From Apricaphanius iberus (lineage: Eukaryota > Chordata > Actinopteri > Cyprinodontiformes > Aphaniidae), in contig JAPXFQ010002454.1 in NCBI GenBank assembly GCA_028564705.1, positions 1,496,001 to 1,560,000 on the forward strand: 64,000 bases of DNA, read 5' to 3'. The position numbers and the translations under genes were made by a program. Positions 36,171 through 47,926 of this stretch are shown here, one piece after another. Position 1 is the first letter of the stretch; each line of letters opens with the position of its first letter. The notes under the pieces were generated by a model. That model was not told the DNA's origin and made no database searches. It was given only the letters and a program-made list of their open reading frames with translations.

Positions 36171-39100
36171 GTTAGGTTTTTTATCAAAAGAGCAAAAAAA
36201 AAACCCCAGAATAGAATAGCAGCATTTTGTCTTCCTTCCTCCCTCTCTCTTTTTCTTGCCTTTCCCTACTCATCTGTCAATGAAAGACACAGTTTTGCCA
36301 CAAGGCATTGTGTGTTTAGCAGTAGTGCCAGCAACTGCCATTCGGGTGCAGGGCGGTAAGGGGGTTCCACCCCTTTGAACTGCTGCCAAGCCAGCCAGCT
36401 TGCACCTTCTTTAATATCTTTCCCTGAAGGCACTTCCTTCTTTTTTTTTCTCCTCTTTTTTTTCCCCATGTCTCCCATTCACTCCCACCCTTGTGCTCTT
36501 TCTATTTTTTATTTTATAAATGACTTCAGTTTTCACGGGTAAAGCTGTGATGCTGATAAGAAAGGTAAGATTGCTTTTAACTGACAGACTGACATCAAAT
36601 CTGTGCAGCAAACACTTGGCACACAGATGATTAGAGGTTTAAGAGCACGTCTGGCCCTATAGAGGGTTTCTAAAATAAGATTAGGCTTATTTTCCAACCT
36701 CTATATTAAAATCCACTCATCAGTGTGCTCTTTTGTTTGTTTTGAAAAGGTTCTATGCAAGTGCATTAAGCCAGACAACTACTCTCCAACATGCAATGCT
36801 TTACCTTTAAAGCATCTTGTCTTATTGCATACTGTAAATAATAATTCATCTGCATTTAAGCCTTCACAATTTTTTGTGTATATGCCTGCACCTAAACGCT
36901 TAACATAGAAGAATGTACAGTTATATTTTGTTTTTAATCAATTTTTTACACGTTTTACAGAAACCCTGACATAAATCTAAACACTCTCCAGAAGTTGCCT
37001 AAAGGCTTTTTTAGTTTCTCTCTAATCAGAATGTACTGGGATGACCTTTGGTATGATTTATATGCATTTTATTGAAATGATAAGATATTTGCGTTTAGTT
37101 AAACCCAAACAGCTTCAAAAGTAGGACAAAAATAGGGATGTACCAACCTAATCTCAAAAATCAAATCACAATATTTTTTTTTTAAATGATGAGTTTTGGA
37201 GTTCCTGACTCAAGTTACCTTGTTGGTGTTTCGTCTGTGATTCTGCAAGTCATAACTCTAGCTAGCTTTGCATATGTGCTTTGCTTGGTCTAGCTTTAAA
37301 AATCAAAGCCTATATCCAAGTGCAGGGCTTTCAGATTATATTTGTTATTTTACAAATTTCGGCGGTTTCTGGTTTCTTCTCCTTTTGCACCCTGGTTGAC
37401 AGTTGCAGGGCTGCAAATTTCACAACTTTCAAAGCAAAGCATTAAAATAACCTTATGCAGTAGATGACTTCTGTAGGCTTTGTCTGCACATGATTACCTG
37501 GAACTGCATTGAAATTATCAATGAGTCATATCAAAAGAAAGCATTGGCTTCCCACTTAAAAAAAACCGGTCTGGGCAAATAACAACATGAATAAGTTCTG
37601 AGTTTACTGGTAACCGTAGCTGTATGTGTCAATACAGATACACCATTGGAAATAAATGATAAACCTTGTTTTTGGAACATCATAATATGGTATGGTCAGA
37701 CCTCTTTTTAAATCAAATAGTCGGTTACTTAATTCAAACGTTATTATTACTGTTATCAAAAGTTAGCTCTGTTACTTGTCCAAAAATAAGTTATTTTCAC
37801 TGAAGGTCTGGTTTATATCTTTGTTTCAGGATTTAACCCTAATGTTGAATTTGAAAATGTAATTCTGTTTCACAGAAACAAAATTTTAGCTCCTGGCCAG
37901 GTTATGCTCAAAAGGGTTCCTCTTAATACTGATGTAATGAAGTGTGTTGTTTCATTGCACTTGAAAGCTTTTAAAATCTCGTATTACACATATTTGGTTG
38001 TATATCTATAAACTTTCACTTAGCTTCAGACTTGGATTCTGCTGTTTTTCAAAGGACTTTTTCAGGACTAAAGGATTTTTTTTCAGATTATTATCAGAAA
38101 AAAAAATCCCAATCCTTTTATTCCTAAACAAGGATTTAGCTAAAGGATAGGTAAGATCAAATCCTTTGTATATATCCCTTAACACTTACAGTGAGTTTCT
38201 TTTGGGCATATCAAGTCAGCATACCTTCCTACCAGGCAGGCGTAAAGTGAACTCCAAGTCTGTCATTTCCACTGTAAAACACCATCGCCTCAGGAAAAAA
38301 GGAGGAAGGGAGACCTGCCTGAAAGTGCAGTAGGCAATAGGTGTCATATTAAAGGTGTGTAATACACTATGTCACCTCAGTGGTGTATGGGCCATTAAGG
38401 CTATAAACTCATACTCAGTGGTGTTTATTTTGTCACTAGGGATTATTTGGAACAAACTGGTTTGTGGGGAATTGTGCAATTGTATTTTCTTGGCTTCTGT
38501 TTGGGATATTGAAAAACAAATACTGTGAAAAAACATGAACTCTCATCTTTTGCTTTCAGGATGTATAACATTTCTTTTCTTTCAAATGCATTAAAGAGGT
38601 AGCTAAAAACGAGAATGTAAATACCCCCATCATCTCCTCGCAGTTGCGCTTCCTCCTCCTACTGTATAAAGGCGAGCTAGCGAGGGGGTGACCTTGCCCA
38701 GTGTAATTAAAGTGAAACACCTTGACTTGTCACTATTGCCTTAGAAAGCTTAAATCTCCCTAATGTAAATGGAGGCTGCCGCTGACGTGCTACTAGGCAT
38801 GGCCGCGGAGAAGATAGAAGCGCCGGTAATCCATCTCTGTAGCGGTGAGCACACATATGCCTACACATAAACACTCATACGTGGTCTTCCTCTTCATTTA
38901 TTATCACTCTCCTTCTACCTCTGACACACACTTACAGGTCTTTCCCCTTCTGTCCATCTTCCCTCTATCTTCCTCCTCACACCCATCCTTGACATTCTGC
39001 AGAACTCCTGCTATCACTACTTTTTCCAGGCACATTGCTTACAGTTATAACAGCAACACTCCCTCATGGGACAGTGTTAGAGTTAAAAAGAGGAAAAAAA

Positions 39101-39805
39101 GCATGCAATTATTCTAAGACATTTCAAGCATTATATCCATAAGTTTTCCATTCTGCATTATTAGAAAAGCACTGAATGTATTTCCCACACTGCATCTGCA
39201 ACTTGTCTTCGTGGGTATTCCAGGGCAACATATTGTGGTTGATTGACTGAACTCGTTTTTTTTTTTTTGTTCATCGAGTGAAAGCACACAGTTTAAATGT
39301 CCTGCCATTCTCTTTGGGACTGAGGGTGGTGGACAATTAGCAGTGGATTTCTGTTGACTTTGCTCTTCAATTAAAGCTCTGTACCATAAAAGTCTTGTTG
39401 ACCCCCTGTATTCTCCCTGAGATTAGACGTCATGGCAACACATTGCTGAACAGTAGGCTACCAAAATGTTGGACTCATTTGCAGTCCAGGGAGCTGGGGA
39501 CTGCCTGAAACAACAGCACAAGCAAAAAACAGGGCTCTTGCCAAAAAAAGAAAAAAATCACCCTATCTGAATGCCACAGTGGCATGTGAAAGAATGTTAT
39601 GTTTTCTCTGTGCCAACTCTACCAGTTGCTGGTGCCCTGTGCCAGCATCTCTTCCAGTGCCTTGGCTGGGCAGTACACCCTGTGACAAGAGCCAGACAAC
39701 CATCATGTGTCATCACTAAGCTGCCTGCACTTTTTAAATCTGATCCCTGTGGTAGTGTGGTCACTGTCCCATATCCCACTAAAACGGATGCTATATTTTT
39801 AGGAA
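36171..39805. other. No recognised gene
   Basis: AT-rich DNA. The 38630-38840 stretch is less AT-rich ('ggaggctgccgctgacgtgc' near 38770, 'catggccgcggagaag') and has no frame worth calling. Short frames at 36135-36611 are low-complexity. Confidence 0.4.
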
Positions 39806-40607
39806 CACACACACAATTTATAATGTTTTGGCCATTTTTCTGAGAGTATGAAAGATAACACAAAAACCTTTCTTTCGCTCGTGGTTAGTGGTTGGGTGAA
39901 GCCATTTTTATCAAACAACTGTGTTTGCCTTTTTTACATCATAATGACAACAGAAAATACCCAAATGACCCTAATCAAAACTTTACATTCCCTGGAAGCC
40001 AGGTTGACACACACAGGTGTAAATGGCTACTAAAGGCAACCATCCTCACCTGTGATCTGTTTGCTTGTAATTAGTGGGTGTGTATAAAAAGTCAGTGAGT
40101 TTCTAAGCTCCTGACGTGATTCATCCAGTGTTGCACTGATGTTTGTTGGATTCTGGGCCATGGGGAAAGGAAAATAATTATCAAAGCATCTGCGGGAGAA
40201 GATCGCTGAACTTCATAAAACAGGAAAAGAATATAAAAGATTTCTAAGCGATTAAGATTATGAGTCAGCAGTGTTCAGACCCTAATCAAGAAGTGGAAAA
40301 TGACGGATTTTGTTGAAACCGAGCCACAGTCAGGTAGACCAACAAAAGTTTCAGCCACAACTGCCAGGAAAACCCACAAATAACTTCAGCTGACATACAG
40401 GACTCTCTGAAAAAATGTGCAGTGGATGTATCCAGGGGCGATTCTAAGGTAACGATACAAGGATAGATTCGTGGGTAAAATATAATATTTATTTAAGATT
40501 AGAGTCAGATTCTTTACTAGCCAAACCTCAGTACAAGTTTAAAACAAGTAGTTCAGGAAAGCAAAGTAACTAAAAAAGAGAAACAAAAATTATCTTTTTA
40601 TTTTAGG

Positions 40608-40895
40608 TGTTAGGATTCTACACTCCCTCATCATGTCCACCTATGTTGTCCTGTCTGAACCTCCTCACCTCCTATTGTTTGCACCTGTGTACACTTCCTA
40701 TTGTCTTCGCCTGTTCCTCCTTGTCTCCCCCTATTTAAGATCCAGCGAGCGCTTCAGTCCTTGCTGGATCATTGTCGTACCTGTTGTGTGTATCGTCTCA
40801 CCTTATGTTGCTGCACCATTATTAAATGATCGCCTCACCTAGACCTCTGCTTCTGCGCTTGGGTCCTTCGTCCTCCACGCAGCATACACCTGACA
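40608..40895 (+). repeat. Solo LTR with 5-bp target duplication
   Basis: The 288-bp unit starts tgttagg and ends cctgaca (short inverted ends of the TG...CA type). It is flanked by ttagg on both sides (40603-40607 and 40896-40900). It contains a TATA-like ctatttaaga (about 40730) and an attaaatg polyadenylation-like signal (about 40820) in the right order and spacing. No internal retroelement remains, so the two LTRs of an ancestral provirus-like copy probably recombined. Confidence 0.85.
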
Positions 40896-41146
40896 TTAGG
40901 CTACATTATAGGCCAATTATCACCTATAGGCTACTCTGACTTTGTGTAGATGGGCAACATTATAGGCAAATTATTGGCTATAGGCTACTCTGACTCTGTG
41001 TAGATTATTTTAGAATACATTATAGGCAAATAATCACCTATAGGTCACTCTGTCATTCTGACTCTGTATATTATTATATGCTACATTATAGGCAAATTAT
41101 CACATGTAGGCTACTCTGACTCTGTGTAGATTATTATAGGCTACAT
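40894..41146 (+). repeat. Minisatellite of about 62-bp units
   Basis: Four imperfect tandem units, each with the blocks ctacattataggc, aaattatcacctatagg, ctactctgactctgtgta and a 'gattatt' link. One unit has an extra 'tcattctgac' segment. It starts right at the target duplication of the solo LTR. Confidence 0.85.
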
Positions 41147-42180
41147 TTGCAAATGCAACAAAGGTATTTAAATATGCCACTAAACCATTGATCAAATCAC
41201 AGCACTGGCTATTACCAGTATAAATGTTTCTGTTACTGTTAATGTGAACAACTATCATACCTCATGTCTCCTCTCTGTTCCTCTCCCTCTGCTTCTGTTC
41301 AGGTAGAATTTTCTGATGTCCATCTCTGAATAGTTTATCAGAAGGCAGTGTTTAGTTTTATAGTAGGACAGCTTCAGAAACAGTATAAGCTAGTTTTACA
41401 GGACTCTCTCTACAGTATATGTATAAATAACTTATTAATTATTCACATATGTGCATGCAGCCTATGCATGATGTGAGTGTGTGTGTGAGGGAGAGACCAT
41501 AGGCTGATAAAATTCAATTAACTGCTAAATTTGGGCCACAATGATGCTAAGCATTGAAAAACAGATGATAATTATGTTGGCAACATTCTCTAACATCGAT
41601 CAACTTGTAATTTTTTCTATCAAAGAAGTTGTGAATTTGTTGTAACATTAAAACAGGGGACGACTTACTCTATGCTCAAAGTGATCTGATGAGCTCCAGC
41701 GGGATTTCCACCATGTACTGTGTGGGTAAAACAAAACTTTTGCAAAAATCATGATTGTTTTTCATTGGTTGTTGCGTTCAATCTTACCCAGCTACAGAGG
41801 TTTTATTTCCTGATTGGCTATTGTGACCCATTTCGTTTTTTCTGTTTTGGCTGGTGACAGGCTTGAGTTATGCAGGCACGGAGATGCGCTCATGAATGCC
41901 GTTTCCAGTGAGTATAATTTTACTGGGGTACTAGAGACTTTTACTAAGGCATGTGCCCCAGTGAGTAAGGTCTAGTAACGCCCTCGGATGTATCAAGATG
42001 CACAATAAGGAGGCACTTGAAGAAAAATAAGATGCATTGTCGAGTCCCCATAAGAAAGCCATTGCTGTGCCAACGCCACAAATTAACCAACTTACAATAT
42101 GCCAAACAGCACCGAGACAAGCCTCAAAACTTCTGGAACAAAGTTATTCAGAATGATGAGACCAAAATTGAACTTTTTGT

Positions 42181-42562
42181 ATAGATTTTTGTTTTTATAT
42201 ATATTTACACTGCTCTGCATTTTGGTCTCATCTGATTAGTTCGGCTTCTTCTACTAATTTGATGGATAGTCTCTATTTCTGTTGCTAACTTCAGGCAGGA
42301 ATTATGTATTTATATTTTATCATTCTTCCCTTTTTCTATAAAAGTACTATTTGTGGAGTACACAAATTATAATTGTCCTATCACAATAATCACCCACCTG
42401 AGCTGTGGATCTCTGCAGTTCCTCCTGTGTTATCATTGTTTCTATCTTGGCTCTTTCTCTAATTATTTCTCCCCTTGTCATATATTGGCCTCTATTAGAG
42501 CTTAGTGAGTTTGTTGAGGTTTTTTTTTTCTCTTTTTGCTAATGGAAAGACTATGACACTCA
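42181..42562. other. No gene seen
   Basis: AT-rich sequence between the truncated Tc1 relic and the LINE tail. Confidence 0.4.
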
Positions 42563-43461
42563 GCAAGGCAATTTTATTTGTATAGCACACTTTCAACACA
42601 AGGCAATTCAAGGTGCTTTACATGACTAAGACTGTTTCACAGCATAAATCAGTTTGATGATTAGAATACAAATGAGAAGTTACATTAAGAAAATAATCAA
42701 GAAAATACAACAATGTAGGGACAAGTGAGTAAAAAAACAGTTTTAGTTTATTAACTGATCTTGCTGAAGAAAGCTCACAGTGTTTAAAACAAGAAAGCAT
42801 TTACAGTATTTAAGACACTAATTGGTGTGACAATTAAAAACAAGCGAGTGAAAACAGTAACTTGTGAGACTAAATAGGTAAGTTTTAATTTTAGATTTAA
42901 AAGAGTTCAGTGTCTCTGCAGCTTTGTATTCTACAGGTAGTTTGTTCCATATATGAGGGGCATAGAAACTAAAAGCTGCTTCCCCATGTTTGGTTCTGGT
43001 TCTAGGGACGATCAGTAAACTAGATTTGGAGGACCTGAGTGATCTGGATGGTTTGTACTGTAATAGCAGGTCTCTAATGTACTCTGGTGCTAACCCATTC
43101 AATGATTTATAAACTAATAAAATCACTTTCAAGTCTATTCTCTGAGCTACAGAGAGCCAGTGTAAGGACTTTAGAACTGGGGTGATGTGTTCTGCTTTCT
43201 TGGTTCTAGCGAGAACACGAGCAACAGCATTCTGGGTCAGCTGCAGCAGTCTGATTGATTTTTTTAGGTAGACCTGTGAAGATACTGTTATAGTAATCAA
43301 GGCATGGGGGAGTTTTTCTAGGTCCCCTTTTGTCATTATTCCTTTAATCCTAGAAATGTTCCACAGGTGATAAAAGCCTGACCTTGTTATTGCCTTTATG
43401 TGACCCTGGAGGTTCAGGTCTGAGACCATTATTACACCTAGATTTCTGGCCTGGTTGGAAG
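42563..43461 (-). mobile_element. LINE 3' fragment (L2/CR1-like)
   Basis: On the minus strand the fragment runs from the C-terminal coding part through the 3' untranslated region to a tail ending with the complement of 'aaggcaattttatttgtata' near 42566-42585, a common end of fish LINEs. The 5' side is cut off at 43461, where an LTR-like segment begins. Confidence 0.8.
42818..43429 (-). pseudogene. LINE reverse transcriptase, C-terminal region
   Basis: The 203-codon frame contains RLLQLTQNAVARVLARTKK, ITPVLKSLHWLSVAQRIDLK, VYKSLNGLAPEYI, an arginine-serine stretch around YKPSRSLRSS and YAPHIWNKLPVEYK. This is the conserved C-terminal domain after the polymerase core in L2/CR1-group non-LTR retrotransposons. 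Upstream codons (to about 43461) still fit (ARNLGVI then M). The join around ISRIKGIMTKG looks compressed by a deletion. The polymerase core and endonuclease are missing, so the fragment cannot move itself. Confidence 0.85.
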
Positions 43462-43812
43462 TGTCAGGAAGTCATCAGCCCTAACTCTGACCAGCCGGGT
43501 CTGATGTGCTCCCTGACAATATCTCTACTCTCCTCAGTATAAAAGATCCTTCCACTCACCTTCACTTCGCTCAGTCATCGTTCATCCAATGTCCAGAGCT
43601 CATGATCCATACCGAGGTATCAGCCCGTCAACCAGACAAGTCCGAACTTCAGTTGCCCGCTCATCATCCTGCTCCACGACCCACCTACGATTCTCAGCCG
43701 CTGCCTGTCTCCTGAGCCATCCAACCACCTCGAACGCGGGGTGACTCCCATCCGCGCCTGGAGCTCCAAACTTCACCCGATCGCCGCTCCCAGTCCACTG
43801 GCGATCCCGACA
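43462..43812 (+). repeat. LTR-like segment abutting the LINE
   Basis: The segment starts tgtcaggaag and ends atcccgaca (TG...CA). Flanks ggaag (43457-43461) and ggtag (43813-43817) agree at 4 of 5 positions. A TATA-like agtataaaag lies near 43538. No internal retroelement sequence is adjacent. LINE sequence does not resume clearly on the far side, which weakens a simple insertion. Confidence 0.45.
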
Positions 43813-43825
43813 GGTAGTTTCTAGT

Positions 43826-44032
43826 ACGTTTACCTGCACATCTAAATAGAGCTGTTTGTGAATTGCAATTTAGTCCGATTAATTCAATCACATTTTCTGG
43901 GTAGAATAGTCCAATTTGTGAAACTCCAGTTCGGTTTGATTCAAGTCGGACTAAGTTGTATACATGCATTTCCAAAGTCTGATCTAAGTCAGATAAAGGT
44001 AATAATTCAACTTTCTCTTGCTGCATGTAAAC
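43826..44032. mobile_element. Small terminal-inverted-repeat element
   Basis: The ends are gtttacctgcacatctaaat (43827-43846) and, in inverted orientation, gtttacatgcag (complement of about 44021-44032). The same termini occur around 49285 and 50943. The body is rich in 'gtccgatt' and 'agtcggact' words in both orientations. No coding capacity. Confidence 0.6.
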
Positions 44033-44049
44033 ACATTGACTGTCTAAGG

Positions 44050-45105
44050 ATGGGGTGGATCCAGAGGTTGGCGCTTGTCCTACAACTAGTGAGTTGCCAG
44101 TTTGCATTTGTGCTCTGTCTGTCTAAAGCTGCATTCAGACTGCATCCGTTGGATACATCGAGCAACGCATCCAACGGATGAAGTTTGACGTATGTACTTT
44201 TTGGCTTCCATGGCCTGCTTCTGAGGAAAAAACAACGCATGGGCGGGGCTTCCTCTGTTGCCGCACGTTCTGCACTATGGTGGATTGTAACGAGAGAGTG
44301 GCTTGGCTTTATTACCTAGATAAAGCTAGACAATGTTGACATTGGGTGCATCAGCGCCCATTATTCAGATGCATTCTGAGTTTGTGGAGTTAAATCATTT
44401 GCTCCAAGAGCTGCGTATGGATGAGGTTCACTTTCAGTGCTACTTCCGTCTGTCCCTTTCCTAATTTTTCGGCCACATCGGAGCTTAAATCTTCCACCAG
44501 GAAACCAACTACAGGTTTTCTGTTCCTCTTTAGGAGCGCCTGTCCATCTGACTTCGGTAAGTGTTATTTATGATTTTTTAAATCTGTGTTGGTTGAAAAT
44601 GTTTTCACTGGGCCCGCGCTTCATTCAAGATACGTGTATAGTGACATAACTACAGTGAGATGCTCTGATTGGTTGCCGCACTGCGTTAACTCCGTTGGAT
44701 CCGTCAAAAGTTCAGCTTGCTGAACTTCTGTGACGCATGCCTTGGTACGTTGCCGTTTGAAATGTCGTTGACGGAGCCAACGTACACAACGCAACGCACA
44801 GCCCTTGACGGACCTCTGACGAACTCCACCATAGACTTTACATGTAATCTTGCCGCAGCTGACGCTGACACATGAGGCGGTCTGAATGTAGCAGTAGTCT
44901 TTGTCTCCTTAAAGCAAGACACTTCACATTGCCTGTTGGTGATGGTCAGGGAGCCCAGTGATTGAATGGTGCCCTTCCACTGCCTCAGGGGTAGCTACAG
45001 CTACAATGTTTTGTGTGAATGTGGGTATGAAGGGTTGAGCGACTAAATGTAGTTGAAAGCATTTGCAATCCTCTGAACTAGTACAGGCCACTTACTATTT
45101 AATGA
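44050..45105 (+). repeat. SINE split by a DNA element
   Basis: The tRNA-like head (44050-44127: ggttggcgcttgtcctacaa, then 'gagttgccagtttgcat', a decayed B box) is separated from the body (44893-45105: 'aaagcaagacacttcaca', 'ggtgatggtcagggagccca', tail near 45040-45105) by the element at 44128-44892. Confidence 0.6.
44128..44892. mobile_element. Harbinger-like non-autonomous element in a SINE
   Basis: The left end gctgcattcagactgc and the complement of the right end gctacattcagaccgc form terminal inverted repeats. The interior holds several 'ccgttgga' and acgcaacg-type words in both orientations and the block 'catagactttacatgtaa' also found in modified form near the right end of 47927-48888. 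No transposase. A clear 3-bp duplication could not be confirmed. Confidence 0.65.
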
Positions 45106-47926
45106 TGGATTGAACAGTGGTCTGTTAGATTTTCATTGCTTGGCATGTTGTTTTATAACCAGCACTGCTTTAAACGTCTCTTCAAATTTATTCCTGATCC
45201 ATTTAACATGTTACTTGATCTATGATGCTATTTTTTCTATAATGTTAAAAAAATATATCTGAGGGTTGTACAGAAAGGCTCTATTTGTAATGAGATGGAA
45301 TTACCCCCTGGTGGACTCTGTTTATAAATTTTAAGACTCCTTGAAGCAATTTGTTGCCTTAGATTTTATTTAGGGATATCAGAATATGTAAGATAGACTG
45401 AAGACAAAATGAGGAAATATTAAATAGTCTTGAGTACTTTTGATATGCATTTTAACAACATAATTGTCAGAGAACATCTTAGTTTGCAGGCACGGACAGA
45501 GGACACAGACCGTTTACCTGCCTGCATGCTGTAGCATCAAAGACGACCACAGGTTTAGACAGCAAGGCAACAGAGAGAGACAACAAACAAGCATGCTGTT
45601 ATTGTGATGGACAGCCTCTACTGTGAGGTTCAGTATGTCAATGTGTTCAATGTGTGATGCAGCAAGTTCTCCAGCCGTGGGGGTCTCAAGGAGAGAAAAA
45701 AAGGAAGGAAAAAAAGGGAAAATGTGGGGGAGAGAACAAGAGACAGAAAGAATGAGCAATGAGCTCAGGTGGTTCCGACATCTGCATTCACTTCCTGCTT
45801 TTTTCCGAAAGGAGGAAGAGGGGAAAAAAAGAAGAGGGTAGGAGGGTGATTGTGGGGTCTTAAGGAAAACAAGTGCAAGATGAAGGCCTTTCTAGAGGCT
45901 ACAAAGGAGCTGTAAGCTGGGAAAGGGCCTTGGAGCCCTCAATGGGCCTGAAGAACACACAGACAAAACTTGGGAAGGAAAAAGGCAAGCTATACAATGC
46001 CACCAGGCCCCATACGCGGTTCAAAGAGCTAGCCAGAAGTGCAGAAGGAGCACGAGAGTGAAAGACAGAATAGAAATGATGGACCTACTGGGAACTATAG
46101 TATTTCTAGCTGAGCGTGTGTGTGTGTGTTTGTGTGTGTTGGGGGGTACAACACTGGTATACATGCAGGGCAAAAAGGCCAAAGAGTTTTTTCTCAGCTA
46201 TTCATTTGAAAACAAACTGTGTGGCACAGAGAGATGCCGCCAAGCTGCATCTGGGTGTGGAGTGTATTTTGTCTTTACAAAATGAACAGGCTTACCGTTG
46301 CTCGCTGTGTGGCCTTTTTGCTCAAAGTCAAGAAGGAAAAGGAAGTGAACACTAACAAAGACAATCAGTGGGAAAATATGTTAACAGGACACATAAAGAT
46401 AATGACACCAAATTAAGCCCTCTTTTATTTAAATGGGTCTAGTAGGGGATTATTTTGACATTATTTAAACAATTTCTCCTAACCCTCTTCTTCCAATGGT
46501 CATTTGGTTTTATGAGCTCATAAAGCTATGATTGTCATCATTTATAGAGTTTGTTTTATTATTACTTATGATCTGAGTGTCAGTGAATTGCTCTTTTAAA
46601 AGCAAGCCAACCAAGCATAGGCTGTGTATACAGCACACAAAGAGAATTCGAGTGACACTGAGCTGTTTGTATGTCCTTGCTATGCCAAAGTCATTGTCAA
46701 GGCTTATCAGAATCTGAGGGCAAAGAAAAAGTGAAAAAGGAGGGGGGAAAATATGAACATGGCTTTAATAAGGCTTTATCGGTAGTTGCCTCTGCTCCAT
46801 CTCACCCCCAACTCCCGCCCTGCCGACCGTGCACCACTCCTGCTCTAATATTTAAAGAGCTCTGGGTGCATGAGTGCAGGAATCACTTTAGCTTGGCCTG
46901 TTTCTTATTGCCTGTCAGTCTCTCTAATTTCACCCAGCGTTGGACAGTTGCCGTTTTGGACATCAGAGTCACAGCACATATTGGCAGTGAGACTGGCAGC
47001 TAATAAAGTCAGCATGGTATTTACTCCCCCTTTCCTTTTATTTATATTATATCTCAATATTGTTATTATGAATATATATGCATTTAAGCCTCACCTGTCT
47101 CTCCAGGTGGCCCCTCAGTTAATAATATGTTATTGATTTCCATACCGGACTCGCTGTATATCTGTTTTAATTTCAAGGCCTTATCGGTCTCACAGTGATT
47201 CATGTGAAACCTTTTCTTTATTCCTTTCTCTTTTTTTTTACATTTTCCTACAGGCATTATTAAGTCAGTGTAGGAGTATAGGTAACACATTAAAGTCTGG
47301 TCTGGTTTATATGAAGGATGTGTTATTGCTTATCAGCATCAAATCTTTAAATCAATATTCATCTTTTATTTGATGGATTTGATCAAGGGCAGATAAAGGC
47401 CAGGTATTTTGGGATGTAAAAACAAACAAACAAAAAATAATTTAGGAGAATTTGTTAGAGTCTTAGTATAATTGAATTATAACTACATGATTCAATAGTG
47501 ATAAGATAAAAATCTGCTTTTCCAGTCATTTTCAACAAATTTGAACACGCATTTTGATTAGGTTTAATTGTCACATTAAAGGGACCATTGAAAAAACAAC
47601 TACTTTTAAGCAGCTATAACACATGATTTTCATTAAGACCAGATTTCAATGTAAGAAATATTTATTTCAGTGATTTGATATAATATCGACTTAAAGCAAT
47701 ACTTATGTTTCCCTGCTGGTTGAAATCAGAATTACGACTGTCATAAACAACCCTGCCTCAGCCTGCTGTTGCTCACTCCAGCTTTGCCTTTAACAATGTC
47801 ATCTAACAATGTGGTGTATTTTGTGTTGTTACAAATGTATGTTTATTGGCAGTTCAGAAGCAAGGAAAAAAATAGGACTTTGCTTGCTACTTTTTTAGAT
47901 GCTTTAAACTGTAAAAAATACTGTTA
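45106..47926. other. No recognised gene
   Basis: A purine-rich tract (about 45670-45840, ggaaggaaaaaaaggg-type words) gives lysine/glutamate-rich open frames of no meaning. A short (TG)n lies at 46113-46137. The rest is AT-rich. Confidence 0.4.

Larger units (their letters stand above)
40433..41986. mobile_element. hAT-type element inserted in a Tc1 relic
   Basis: The 1554-bp element starts caggggcgattctaag; the complement of its right end is cgagggcgttactaga. Perfect gatgtatc copies flank it (40425-40432 and 41987-41994), an 8-bp hAT duplication. The duplicated bases are part of the interrupted Tc1 transposase. No transposase frame remains. A solo LTR and a minisatellite lie inside. Confidence 0.9.
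39806..42180 (+). mobile_element. Tc1-like transposon relic, split by a hAT insertion and 3'-truncated
   Basis: The left part (about 39806-40432) and the continuation (41987-42180) rejoin after removing the insertion. A frame near 40160-40240 reads LREKIAELHKTGKEYKR, the helix-turn-helix region of Tc1 transposase, after a start-like ATGGGGAAAGGAAAATAA that already has a stop. After the insertion the same gene continues (41996-42180) with a block around 'aggaggcacttgaagaaaaa' and 'gatgagaccaaaattgaact', corresponding to the region of the first catalytic Asp. The rest of the catalytic domain and the right terminal repeat are gone. Confidence 0.8.

Noticed and set aside
43694..44240. Several overlapping open frames on both strands
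   Set aside because: They run through an LTR-like unit, a small inverted-repeat element and a SINE head; none has protein motifs.
47084..47290. Collagen-like GPPGETGEA ending on the minus strand
   Set aside because: Only three Gly-X-Y triplets, no continuing pattern upstream, and no collagen-sized exon fits between splice signals.
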